From an uncultured Collinsella sp. (GTDB lineage: Bacteria; Actinomycetota; Coriobacteriia; Coriobacteriales; Coriobacteriaceae): a stretch of 12,702 nt of DNA. The stretch spans positions 1 through 12,702 of the forward strand of contig URUW01000031.1 of the NCBI GenBank assembly GCA_900551205.1, written 5' to 3'. Shown in pieces: positions 1 to 7,118 of the stretch (position 1 is its first letter; every line of letters starts with the position of its first letter). The notes below the pieces were generated by a model that worked only from the letters and a program-made list of their open reading frames with translations, did no database searches and was not told the DNA's origin. Position numbers and translations under genes: made by a program.

Positions 1-1914
1 GATGTCGGACGTGGCGGCATAGACCACAGCCACGCCGTTCTCGACGCGAATCTTGCAGCGGCCGGCATCGGGCAGGCCCACGCCCACGCCGGCGTTCTTC
101 ATGGCACAGGCAATACCGGCGTGTCCGGGATGCGCGTAGTAGGCATCCTTGACCTCGAGCAGCGTCTCCTTAAGCGCCGTGGAGCAATCGGCAATCTGGC
201 CGTTGGGCAAAACCTCGCCCGGCTCGATGGCGTTACGGTAGCGGATCTCCCACGGATCCAGGCCGACCTTCTCGGCCAGCAAGTCGATCAGGCTCTCGAG
301 CGCAAACTCGGACTGGCAAACGCCAAAGCCGCGGTACGCGCCGGCGGGCGGGTTGTTGGTGTAGTAGCCAAAGCCGCGAATGTCGGTGTTCTGGTACTTG
401 TAGGGGCCGACGGCATGCGTACAGGCGCGCTCGAGCACCGGGCCGCACAGCGACGCGTAGGCGCCGGTGTCAAAGTTGATCTCGCAGTCCAGGCCGGTAA
501 AGTTGCCCTCGGCGTCGCAGCCCAGCGTAAAGGTGCCGTCCATGGCATGACGCTTGGGATGGAACGCAAGCGACTCAGCGCGCGTGAGTTTGCACTTCAC
601 AGGACGCTGGAACTTATATGCGGCGAGCGCGGCCAGGTGCTGGATGGACACGTCCTCCTTGCCGCCAAAGCCGCCGCCCACGAGCATGGTCTCGACGACC
701 ACGCGCTCGGGCTCGCTATCCCAGCCAAACATGTGGGCACACTCTTTGCGCGTGTCGTAGGCGCCCTGGTCGGTCGACTGCACCTTGACGCCGTTCTTGT
801 ACGGGAAGGCGACGGCGCACTCGGGCTCCAAGAAGGCATGCTCGGTAAAGGGCGTGGTAAAGCGCTGCGTCACGGTAAACGCGCTCTCTGCCAGCGCCTT
901 GGCGGCGTCGCCGCGCGTCACGTGACGGCTCTGGCACACGTTGTCCTTGAGCTCCACCGTGTTGCCAAAGGCAAAGAAGCTGTCGTGCAGGCGCGGGGCG
1001 TCGGCAGCCCTGGCCTCGACAATGTTACGCACGGGCTCCAGCGGCTCGTAATCGATCTTTACGAGCTTCTTGGCCTTCTCGAGCGTCGCCTCATCCTCGG
1101 CAACCACCAGCACGATGGCATCGCCCACGCAGCGGGTGATATCGCCCTGGGCGATCATGACGTCCCAGTCCTGGATAAGGTGGCCGACCTGGTTGACCGG
1201 CACGTCTTCGGCGCGCAGGATGCCCACCACGCCGGGCAGGGCCTCGGCCTTGGAGGTGTCGATGGAGAGCACGCGGGCGCGCGGATATTTGGAGCGCACG
1301 GCGCTGGCGTAGGCCAGACCCGGCTGATCGAGCTCGTCGATGTCATCGGGATACTTGCCCTCGCCGAGCACCTTCTTGCGCACGTCGATACGGAAGGCGC
1401 GCTTGCCCACGCCGTAGTCGTCGCCGCGCTCCAAGTCCTCGTCGATCTGCTTTTCGCCGCGGAGCACCGCAGCGGCCAGCGAAATGCCCTCGATAATCTT
1501 TTTGTAGCCGGTGCAGCGGCAGACGTTGCCGCGGATGGCGTACTTGATCTGCTCCTCGGTGGGCTCGGGGTCCTCGGCGATGAGCGCCGCGCCCGCCATG
1601 ACCATACCGGGGATGCAAAAACCGCACTGCACGGCGCCCACGGCGCCAAAGGCGTACACAAAGGCCTCGCGCACGTCCTCGGGCAGGCCCTCGACAGTCA
1701 CGATGTTGCGGCCGGCGGCAAGGGCGGTGGTCAGCACGCAGGCCTTGACGGCCGCACCGTCCACATGAATGGTGCAGGTGCCGCAAGCACCCTCGGAGCA
1801 GCCGTCCTTGGCGGAATGGATGTGCAGGTCGTCGCGCAGGTAGCGCAGCAGCGGTTTGTTTTGGGTCGTCGTGTGCTCGACGCCGTTAACGGTAAAAGTG
1901 AATTCCTGTGCCAT
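1..1914 (-). CDS. xdhD: Molybdenum hydroxylase, XdhD / Se-dependent xanthine dehydrogenase type (3' end outside window)
   Basis: The gene starts at ATG 1914 and stays open to base 1, so 638 residues are visible; the family usually has about 850-960. Residues 1-75 are a plant-type [2Fe-2S] domain (C39, C44, C47, C59). Residues about 76-160 are the helical [2Fe-2S] domain (C97, C100, C132, C134). The molybdopterin domains follow directly, with no FAD domain between, which is the XdhD/YgfN architecture (selenium-dependent xanthine dehydrogenase or 'probable selenate reductase Mo subunit' families). GGGFGGKED ends in E420, matching bovine XDH Glu802. LERAC supplies R496, matching Arg880, and AYRGFG lies exactly 32 residues on (R528, F530 like Arg912, Phe914). 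These conserved purine-contacting residues favour a purine substrate. An AAGGGA ribosome site and a 12-nt gap follow the ferredoxin gene, so the two are co-translated. No in-frame UGA is seen; any selenium would be a labile cofactor. Exact substrate and reaction direction are inferred. Confidence 0.93.
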   Translation of the reverse strand, partial: MAQEFTFTVNGVEHTTTQNKPLLRYLRDDLHIHSAKDGCSEGACGTCTIHVDGAAVKACVLTTALAAGRNIVTVEGLPEDVREAFVYAFGAVGAVQCGFCIPGMVMAGAALIAEDPEPTEEQIKYAIRGNVCRCTGYKKIIEGISLAAAVLRGEKQIDEDLERGDDYGVGKRAFRIDVRKKVLGEGKYPDDIDELDQPGLAYASAVRSKYPRARVLSIDTSKAEALPGVVGILRAEDVPVNQVGHLIQDWDVMIAQGDITRCVGDAIVLVVAEDEATLEKAKKLVKIDYEPLEPVRNIVEARAADAPRLHDSFFAFGNTVELKDNVCQSRHVTRGDAAKALAESAFTVTQRFTTPFTEHAFLEPECAVAFPYKNGVKVQSTDQGAYDTRKECAHMFGWDSEPERVVVETMLVGGGFGGKEDVSIQHLAALAAYKFQRPVKCKLTRAESLAFHPKRHAMDGTFTLGCDAEGNFTGLDCEINFDTGAYASLCGPVLERACTHAVGPYKYQNTDIRGFGYYTNNPPAGAYRGFGVCQSEFALESLIDLLAEKVGLDPWEIRYRNAIEPGEVLPNGQIADCSTALKETLLEVKDAYYAHPGHAGIACAMKNAGVGVGLPDAGRCKIRVENGVAVVYAATSDI

Positions 1915-1926
1915 GGTGATTCCCTT

Positions 1927-2406
1927 CTACACGCCGGCGGCGATGCCGGTGCGGTCGTGGATGGCGCCATGCGGGCAAACGACGGCGCACATGCCGCACG
2001 ACAGGCAGTCCGCACCGTCGATGTGGGCACAGTTGTCCTCGATGCGGATAGCGCCGGCAGGGCATTTTTTGGCGCACATGCCGCAACCGATGCAGCTCGT
2101 GTCGCAAATCTTGCGGGCGATGGCACCCTTGTCGGTGTTGTTACAGCGCACCAGGATGTTCTGGTAGCCGGGAACAAAGGCAATCACGCGCTGCGGGCAC
2201 GCCATGCCGCACAGGCCACAGCCCGTGCACTTGGAGCGGTCCACGCGGGCGATGCCATCAATCAGTGCAATGGCGCCGTGGGGACAGGCCGTGACACAGG
2301 CGCCACAGCCAATGCAGCCTTCGCTGCAGCGGGCGTCGCCGCCTGCGGAGGCGCAACCGCTTCCGCAGGCAACGTAGGCCACGTTATGTTGAATGGATTT
2401 GGCCAT
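1927..2406 (-). CDS. RnfB-like poly-[4Fe-4S] ferredoxin
   Basis: A 159-residue soluble protein without signal peptide or membrane segment. It has four complete CxxCxxCxxxCP cluster motifs: C31-C41, C60-C70, C105-C115 and C134-C144. The segment CNNTDKGAIARKIC (88-101) followed by CIGCGMCAKKCP is characteristic of the ferredoxin part of RnfB, the entry subunit of Rnf complexes; the RnfB membrane anchor is absent. Six further cysteines (C14, C18, C27, C88, C101, C126) give 22 in all. The start at 2406 is 11 nt after the ygfK stop, and the stop is 12 nt before xdhD, so it is the middle gene of a tight three-gene unit. Its likely job is to carry electrons between the molybdenum hydroxylase, which lacks an FAD domain, and YgfK or a cellular ferredoxin pool; that role is inference. 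It occupies the position where E. coli has ygfM (FAD subunit). Confidence 0.92.
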   Translation of the reverse strand: MAKSIQHNVAYVACGSGCASAGGDARCSEGCIGCGACVTACPHGAIALIDGIARVDRSKCTGCGLCGMACPQRVIAFVPGYQNILVRCNNTDKGAIARKICDTSCIGCGMCAKKCPAGAIRIEDNCAHIDGADCLSCGMCAVVCPHGAIHDRTGIAAGV

Positions 2407-2417
2407 AAGAGACTCGC

Positions 2418-5417
2418 CTATTTCTTAAGGAGATACGGATAGCTGTCGCGCACGGCCTTGATGGTCAGGCGGACGGCCTCGGGCAGACCGGTGTTGACGG
2501 CATCGACTGAGACGGTGCGAACCGTGCCGGCGACGCGAACCTTAAAGTGGTCCTCGTCCACGGCCAGGAAGCCCTCGTTCTCGGAGTTCTCCATGTCCTG
2601 CTCGCTCCAGAACAGGGTGAGCTTGTCCTTGTAGGGACGACCCTCCTGGTAGGGGCAGAACACGGCGCAGTTGCCGCACTCGTTGCACATGCCGTCGACA
2701 TGGACGACCTGATGCTTGGCCAGGCCCGGCACCTTAATTGCCACGTTGGCGCGGTTGGGGCACACGTCGCAGCAGACCTCGCACACCGAGCCGCAGCCCA
2801 GGCAGCGGGTCTTGGTGCAATTGCGCTTGTCGCGGCACAGCGACCCCTTGCGCTCGTAGCAGGCGTCCTCGCGACCGGCCTGAGCATTCTGGTCGGCGTA
2901 CTTGTTAAAGTCCACGCCGGCAATGGCACGGGCGACCTCGGCGGCGTCGGCGATAGCCTCGACCACGGTAGCGGGACCGCGGCGGCAGTCACCGGCAGCC
3001 CAGACGCCCTCGACGCCGGTGGAGGTGGCGGCAAGGCGGCCGCGACGGTCGTGCTCGACGCCCGCGGCGTCGTACAGGCTGGCATCGATGCCCTCGCCCA
3101 CGGCGCAGATCACCGTGGTGGCGGAAAGCTCGACGGTCTCGCCCGTGGCGACGGGGCTGCGACGGCCGCTTGCATCCGGCTCGCCAAGTTCCATGACGTC
3201 GCAGGTCAGCACGGCGCCGTTGAGCGCCTTGGGCGCCAGCAGCTCGCAGAACTCAACGCCGTCGGCAAGAGCAAGATCGAGCTCTTCCTCGTCGGCGGGC
3301 ATCTGCTTCTTGGTGCGGCGATACACCAGGCGCACGTTCTTCACGCCAGCAAGGCGCTTGGCCACGCGGGCCGCGTCCATGGCGGTGTTGCCGGCGCCGA
3401 TGACCACGACGTCCTCGCCCAGCTCGAGCTTCTCGCCCTTCTTGGCGGCCTCGAGGAACTCCAGCACGTCGAGCTCGGCACCCTCGCCCAGGCCCGCAGA
3501 GCCGGGCATCCAGGCACCAGTGGCCACGACTACGTCGGTAAAGCCCTGGGCCTTGAGCTCGTCAATGGACTCCACGCGGGCGTTGAGCTGCACCTTGGCG
3601 CCAAAGGCCAGACAGAGCTCGGCATCGTGGGAGATATCGTCGCTCGCGATACGGAACTCGGGGATCACGTGACGGACCACGCCGCCGAGAGAGTCGCGGG
3701 CCTCGAAGATAGTGACGGGCACGCCGGCGCGCGTCAGGAAGAACGCCGTCGCCAGACCGGCCGGGCCGCCGCCGATAACGGCAACGTTGCGCTCGGCGTC
3801 GTTGGCAATGGCCTGGGCGCGCAGCTTGGGCAGCACGGCGGTCATGGCCTCGCGGGCGGCCTTGAGCTTGCTGGCGCGAATCTGGGCGCCCTCGGGCTCG
3901 TAGAATGCACGCTCGCAGGCACGGCCGCAGGGATGCGGGCAGATGGTACCGGTAATGAACGGCAGGGCGTTGCGCTCGATGATGATGTTGAGCGCGTCCT
4001 CGTAGCGGCCCTCGTCAACAGCCGCCAGATAGGCAGGGATATCCTGCTGGATGGGGCAGCTCGTACGGCACGGCGTGGTAAAGCAGTCGGAAAGCGGGCT
4101 CTTGCCAGCGACCTTGCGGTCGGGCAGCGGACGCAGCGGCTTCTTGTAGAGCGGGTTGGTGAGTGAGTCGGTCTGGATCGCGGTCACGGCCTCGAGAGAG
4201 ACGCCCGCGAACGGCTTGCCGTCCAGATCGGTAAACTCGCCGGCCATCTGGCTAAAGCGCTCGTAGCCACCGGGCTTGAGCACGTCGGTCGCCAGGGTGA
4301 CGGGCCAAATGCCGGCGTCATACAGGGCACGGATGTTGTAGACCGTGGCACCGCCGGAGTAGCTGATGCGCAGCTTGCCATCGAACTGCTCGGTAATGCG
4401 GCGGGCGGCCTCGATGGTCAGCGAGAACAGCGAACGGCCGGACATGTACATCTCGGTGGAAGGCAGCTCGTTCCTCGTCACGTCGACGGGGAACGTGTTG
4501 GTCAGCTTGACGCCAAACTCCAGACCGCGCTCGGCGCACAGGGCAATCAGGCGCTCGAACATGGGCACGGCATCAGCCCACTGCAGATCCTCGCGGAAGT
4601 GCGTGTCATCAAAGACGATGTAATCAAAGCCCAGCTCGTTGAGGCGCTGGCGGGCAAACTCATAGCCCAACAGCGTGGGGTTACACTTGATGTAGGTGTT
4701 AAGGCCCTTCTCGGTGATGAGGTAGGTCGCGATGCGCTCGATCTCGGCAGGCGGGCAGCCGTGCAGGGTAGACTCGGTGATGGAGTTGGAGACGCGCGCC
4801 GGGATGGACTCGACAAACGCAGCGTCGACATGCTCAAACTTGTCCAGGTTGGCGAGTGCCCATGCGCGGCACTCGTTCCAGACGTCGGAGCCGCTGGCGT
4901 CCTTCATGCCCTCGATGTAGGCGTCGACCTTGGGGCTCTTGATGCCCTCGAGGTCATAGCCCACGGACATGTTGAAGACAAAGCCGTCCGGGCTACCCAG
5001 GCCGTACTCGCGAGCGATCAGGTGGCAGGCGAACCATGCCTTCACGTACTCGGCAAAGGCCTGCGGAACCTCGAGTTCGGTCGACCACTCGCAGTTGTAG
5101 CACTCATCCTGCGCCACAATGCAGGGTTTGTTCACACACTTGGAGAGCTCCTCGCCGTCCATAACCTGGACGGTCTTGAGCTCAAAGAAGCGGGAACCAG
5201 CAACATAGGATGCCACGATGTTCTGGGCAAGCTGCGTATTGGGGCCGGCGGCCGGGCCAAACGGGGTCTCGATGCGCTCATCAAAAATGGGAAGCGCACC
5301 CTCCTGGTTGGTCGTGACCATCTTGCGCACGCCAAAGATGGCGTCCTGGGTCTTGTGCTCCTCGATGATCCAGTTCATCAGCTGCGAAAACGGGATCGGC
5401 CTCATGATGTCGCTCAT
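2418..5417 (-). CDS. ygfK: YgfK-family Fe-S flavoprotein ('putative selenate reductase subunit'), probable purine-ring reductase
   Basis: 999 residues from ATG 5417, chosen because GAGGAG lies 6 nt upstream. E. coli YgfK is about 1030. Residues 1-425 form a dihydroorotate-dehydrogenase-like barrel, with FMN-type features such as YIKCNPTLLG (K244), FGVKLTNT (K304) and SGGATVYNI (354 on). Residues 440-525 are a GltD-like Fe-S domain (C445, C450, C454, C493, C497, C501). An FAD motif VAVIGGGPAGLA begins at 545, an NAD(P)H motif VVVIGAGNTAMDAARVA at 670, and the closing FAD motif GVWAAGD at 804. Residues 850-925 hold cysteine clusters (C872-C886; C911, C914, C917, C921). These are the modules of dihydropyrimidine dehydrogenase in a different order, which suggests reduction of a heterocyclic ring. 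'Selenate reductase' is a historical label. ygfK belongs to gut bacterial clusters linked to anaerobic urate/purine use; the precise step is inferred. Confidence 0.95.
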   Translation of the reverse strand: MSDIMRPIPFSQLMNWIIEEHKTQDAIFGVRKMVTTNQEGALPIFDERIETPFGPAAGPNTQLAQNIVASYVAGSRFFELKTVQVMDGEELSKCVNKPCIVAQDECYNCEWSTELEVPQAFAEYVKAWFACHLIAREYGLGSPDGFVFNMSVGYDLEGIKSPKVDAYIEGMKDASGSDVWNECRAWALANLDKFEHVDAAFVESIPARVSNSITESTLHGCPPAEIERIATYLITEKGLNTYIKCNPTLLGYEFARQRLNELGFDYIVFDDTHFREDLQWADAVPMFERLIALCAERGLEFGVKLTNTFPVDVTRNELPSTEMYMSGRSLFSLTIEAARRITEQFDGKLRISYSGGATVYNIRALYDAGIWPVTLATDVLKPGGYERFSQMAGEFTDLDGKPFAGVSLEAVTAIQTDSLTNPLYKKPLRPLPDRKVAGKSPLSDCFTTPCRTSCPIQQDIPAYLAAVDEGRYEDALNIIIERNALPFITGTICPHPCGRACERAFYEPEGAQIRASKLKAAREAMTAVLPKLRAQAIANDAERNVAVIGGGPAGLATAFFLTRAGVPVTIFEARDSLGGVVRHVIPEFRIASDDISHDAELCLAFGAKVQLNARVESIDELKAQGFTDVVVATGAWMPGSAGLGEGAELDVLEFLEAAKKGEKLELGEDVVVIGAGNTAMDAARVAKRLAGVKNVRLVYRRTKKQMPADEEELDLALADGVEFCELLAPKALNGAVLTCDVMELGEPDASGRRSPVATGETVELSATTVICAVGEGIDASLYDAAGVEHDRRGRLAATSTGVEGVWAAGDCRRGPATVVEAIADAAEVARAIAGVDFNKYADQNAQAGREDACYERKGSLCRDKRNCTKTRCLGCGSVCEVCCDVCPNRANVAIKVPGLAKHQVVHVDGMCNECGNCAVFCPYQEGRPYKDKLTLFWSEQDMENSENEGFLAVDEDHFKVRVAGTVRTVSVDAVNTGLPEAVRLTIKAVRDSYPYLLKK

Positions 5418-5423
5418 AGTGAG

Positions 5424-5429
5424 CTCCTC
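5424..5429 (-). promoter_or_regulatory. Ribosome binding site that fixes the ygfK start
   Basis: GAGGAG on the minus strand, 6 nt before ATG 5417. It rules out the in-frame extension to ATG 5540, which would add 41 arginine- and proline-rich residues read from hairpin-forming non-coding DNA. Confidence 0.85.
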
Positions 5430-5436
5430 TCTGTAA

Positions 5437-5551
5437 CGCCCGGCGAGACCGCGCGGCGGGCGCAAATACGGTGTAGCGCTAGCACAGCGCCGGCGACCCC
5501 GCGGAGGTCGCCTATGCGCGCGTCGTATGCGGCGAAACATCCGACGCGCGC
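5437..5551 (-). other. Intergenic region with four consecutive stem-loops between ssnA and ygfK
   Basis: The 149-nt gap (5418-5566) contains four inverted repeats in a row. They are 5437-5442/5457-5462 (6 bp, 14-nt loop), 5476-5480/5486-5490 (5 bp, 5-nt loop), 5492-5498/5506-5512 (7 bp, 7-nt loop) and 5516-5525/5542-5551 (10 bp). In the last, an inner 3-bp helix (5527-5529/5538-5540) follows one mismatch. None is followed by a U-run on the minus strand, so they are not ordinary intrinsic terminators. Processing, transcript stabilisation or attenuation are possible; no function is shown. I see no good sigma70 promoter here. Confidence 0.6.
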
Positions 5552-5566
5552 GAATCTACTTGTGAA

Positions 5567-6922
5567 TTAGTAGGTGCGACCGTTGAGCGTGCTCCAGAGC
5601 TTCTTGGACTCAGCCATGGTCCACGCGTTGATCTTTTCCTCATCAATGCCAACGAACTCGCGATCCTTGTACAGGACGCGGCCGTTGATGATGGTGGTGC
5701 GGCAGTTTTTGCCCATCATGCCAAAGAGCATGTGGCCGTCGATATTCTCCTCGCTCAGCGGCGTAAAGGGCTTGTAGTCCATAACGATGACGTCGGCGGC
5801 AGCGCCGGCCTCGAGCACACCGAGCTTGCGATCGAAGTGCTTGCTCGCCATCTTGGCGTTGTTCTCGAACAGCATGGTCATGGCCTCGCACCAGCCCACG
5901 TTGGGCATGGCGGCGTTGTGGCGCTGAATGATCAGGAAGACCTTAAGGCTCTCGAGCATATCGTGGGTGTAGGCGTCGGTGCCCATGCACACGGGGATGC
6001 CGCGGCGGAAGAACTCGAGCACGGGGGCACAGCCCACGGCGTTGCCCATATTGGATTCGGGGTTGTTGACGAGCCAGGTACCGGACTCCTTGACGATATC
6101 CATCTCGGCAGGCGTCACGTGGATGCAGTGGCCCAGCATGGTATCGGGACCCAGCAGGTTGTGCTGCAGCAGGCGCTCGACGGGGCTGATGCCGCCGCGG
6201 TTGAGACGGGAGTCCCACACGTCATTCATGCCCTCGCACACATGGATGTGGAAGCCGGTCAGGCCGTTGTTGGCCTCGGCCATCTTGTCCATGGTCTCGT
6301 CCGAAAGCGTGAAGGTGGCATGCCCGCCAAACATGGCGGCGATCATGTGGTTGTCGTTATCGCGACGCTCCTTGGCGGCCCACTGGGCAAACTCGGCGTT
6401 CTCGGCAATGGCCTGGTCGCACTTTTCCTGGCCGCGGCGGTCGGAGACCTCGTAGCACAGGCACGAACGCATGCCCAACTCCTGAGCGGCGTCCTTAATG
6501 GTAAAGAGGCTCCCCGGAATCTCGCAGAAGCTCGCGTGGTGATCGAAGATCGTGGTGACGCCATCGCGGATGGAGTCAAGAATCGTGGCATAGGCGCTGG
6601 CCTTGGTGCCGTCGAGCGTCAGGTTGTCGTCGATCTTCCACCACTGCTGCTCAAGATTCTCCAGGAAGTTGGTGGGGTTGCAGCCCTTAATGGCAAGGCC
6701 GCGGGCCAGACCCGAGTAGATGTGGGTGTGGCAGTTAATGAGTCCGGGCATGATGAGGTTGCCCTGGGCGTCGACGTACTCGGCATCCGGGTACTTGACC
6801 TTGAGCTCGCACTCGGGGCCCACTTCGACGATCGTATCTCCGTCAATGGCGACCGCACCGTTGGGGATGAACGGGGTCTGAGCGTTGCGAGTAAAGACGG
6901 AACCGTTAGCGACCAGAAGCAT
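5567..6922 (-). CDS. ssnA: SsnA-type aminohydrolase (amidohydrolase superfamily)
   Basis: 451 residues from ATG 6922, which has AAGGGAG 5 nt upstream; an ATG at 6940 would add six residues but is less well placed. E. coli SsnA is about 442. The metal-dependent amidohydrolase fold of the ATZ/TRZ-chlorohydrolase and guanine deaminase type is clear: an HTH motif (H65, H67) after MPGLINC, HIH at 225-227, H265 and H268 in GHCIHV, and the catalytic aspartate D316 in GTDAYTHD. The C-terminus ends with a typical beta-sandwich strand (INGRVLYKDREF). ssnA is a constant partner of ygfK and xdhD. In this pathway it probably hydrolyses a C-N bond of a purine-derived ring, releasing ammonia or opening the ring; that step is inferred. 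It is the second minus-strand gene, 196 nt after the permease and 149 nt before ygfK, each gap being structured. Confidence 0.93.
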   Translation of the reverse strand: MLLVANGSVFTRNAQTPFIPNGAVAIDGDTIVEVGPECELKVKYPDAEYVDAQGNLIMPGLINCHTHIYSGLARGLAIKGCNPTNFLENLEQQWWKIDDNLTLDGTKASAYATILDSIRDGVTTIFDHHASFCEIPGSLFTIKDAAQELGMRSCLCYEVSDRRGQEKCDQAIAENAEFAQWAAKERRDNDNHMIAAMFGGHATFTLSDETMDKMAEANNGLTGFHIHVCEGMNDVWDSRLNRGGISPVERLLQHNLLGPDTMLGHCIHVTPAEMDIVKESGTWLVNNPESNMGNAVGCAPVLEFFRRGIPVCMGTDAYTHDMLESLKVFLIIQRHNAAMPNVGWCEAMTMLFENNAKMASKHFDRKLGVLEAGAAADVIVMDYKPFTPLSEENIDGHMLFGMMGKNCRTTIINGRVLYKDREFVGIDEEKINAWTMAESKKLWSTLNGRTY

Positions 6923-6927
6923 GAATG

Positions 6928-6934
6928 CTCCCTT
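6928..6934 (-). promoter_or_regulatory. Ribosome binding site that fixes the ssnA start
   Basis: AAGGGAG on the minus strand, 5 nt before ATG 6922. It overlaps the codons of the alternative ATG at 6940, so the downstream ATG is preferred. Confidence 0.75.
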
Positions 6935-6985
6935 CAACATCAGGGGCGGGGTTTGACACCTCTGACATAGCGGAAGTGCGAAGCG

Positions 6986-7102
6986 CCGGCCTACACCGGA
7001 AACGGGCCCTCTCCCGTCAACACTTCACCAAAGGGACGAACCCTTTGAAGTGCGGCTTGGCGCCGCATGACGTCGGCGGACGAGGCGATGCGTCCGCCGA
7101 CG
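6986..7102 (-). other. Intergenic region with a stem-loop array between the permease gene and ssnA
   Basis: The 196-nt gap (6923-7118) holds several inverted repeats. A perfect 12-bp stem (7071-7082/7091-7102, 8-nt loop) begins 16 nt after the permease stop. A 6-bp stem is at 7051-7056/7062-7067. A 12-bp stem with a 3-nt bulge pairs 7041-7052 with 7030-7035 and 7021-7026 (5-nt loop); it shares two bases with the previous stem, so the two compete at their edge. Shorter stems are at 7002-7006/7013-7017 and 6986-6989/6996-6999. No U-run follows the strong stem. TTGACG at 7015-7020 (minus strand) resembles a -35 box but has no convincing -10. It could be a cis-regulatory leader of ssnA or a partial terminator/stabiliser; unresolved. 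Confidence 0.6.
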
Positions 7103-7118
7103 AATAGCACCGAATTGG

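Noticed and set aside
121..2442. 773-codon plus-strand open frame opposite xdhD and the ferredoxin gene
   Set aside because: Antisense shadow of GC-rich coding sequence. The minus strand gives clear [2Fe-2S], molybdenum-site and [4Fe-4S] motifs, and the plus frame resembles no family.
2418..5417. Literal 'selenate reductase' function for YgfK, and with it for XdhD
   Set aside because: A legacy label. Domain content and neighbours point to purine metabolism, and nothing in the sequence supports selenate as substrate.
5418..5540. N-terminal extension of YgfK to ATG 5540
   Set aside because: Arg/Pro-rich residues from the stem-loop gap; a good ribosome site precedes ATG 5417 and gives the family N-terminus.
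2547..5570. Long plus-strand open frames at 2547-4166 and 4599-5570
   Set aside because: Antisense to ygfK, whose frame has continuous domain motifs. No ribosome sites or recognisable products on the plus strand.
7071..7102. 12-bp hairpin after the permease gene as an intrinsic terminator
   Set aside because: No U-tract follows on the transcribed strand; the bases after the stem are GC-rich and form the next stem.
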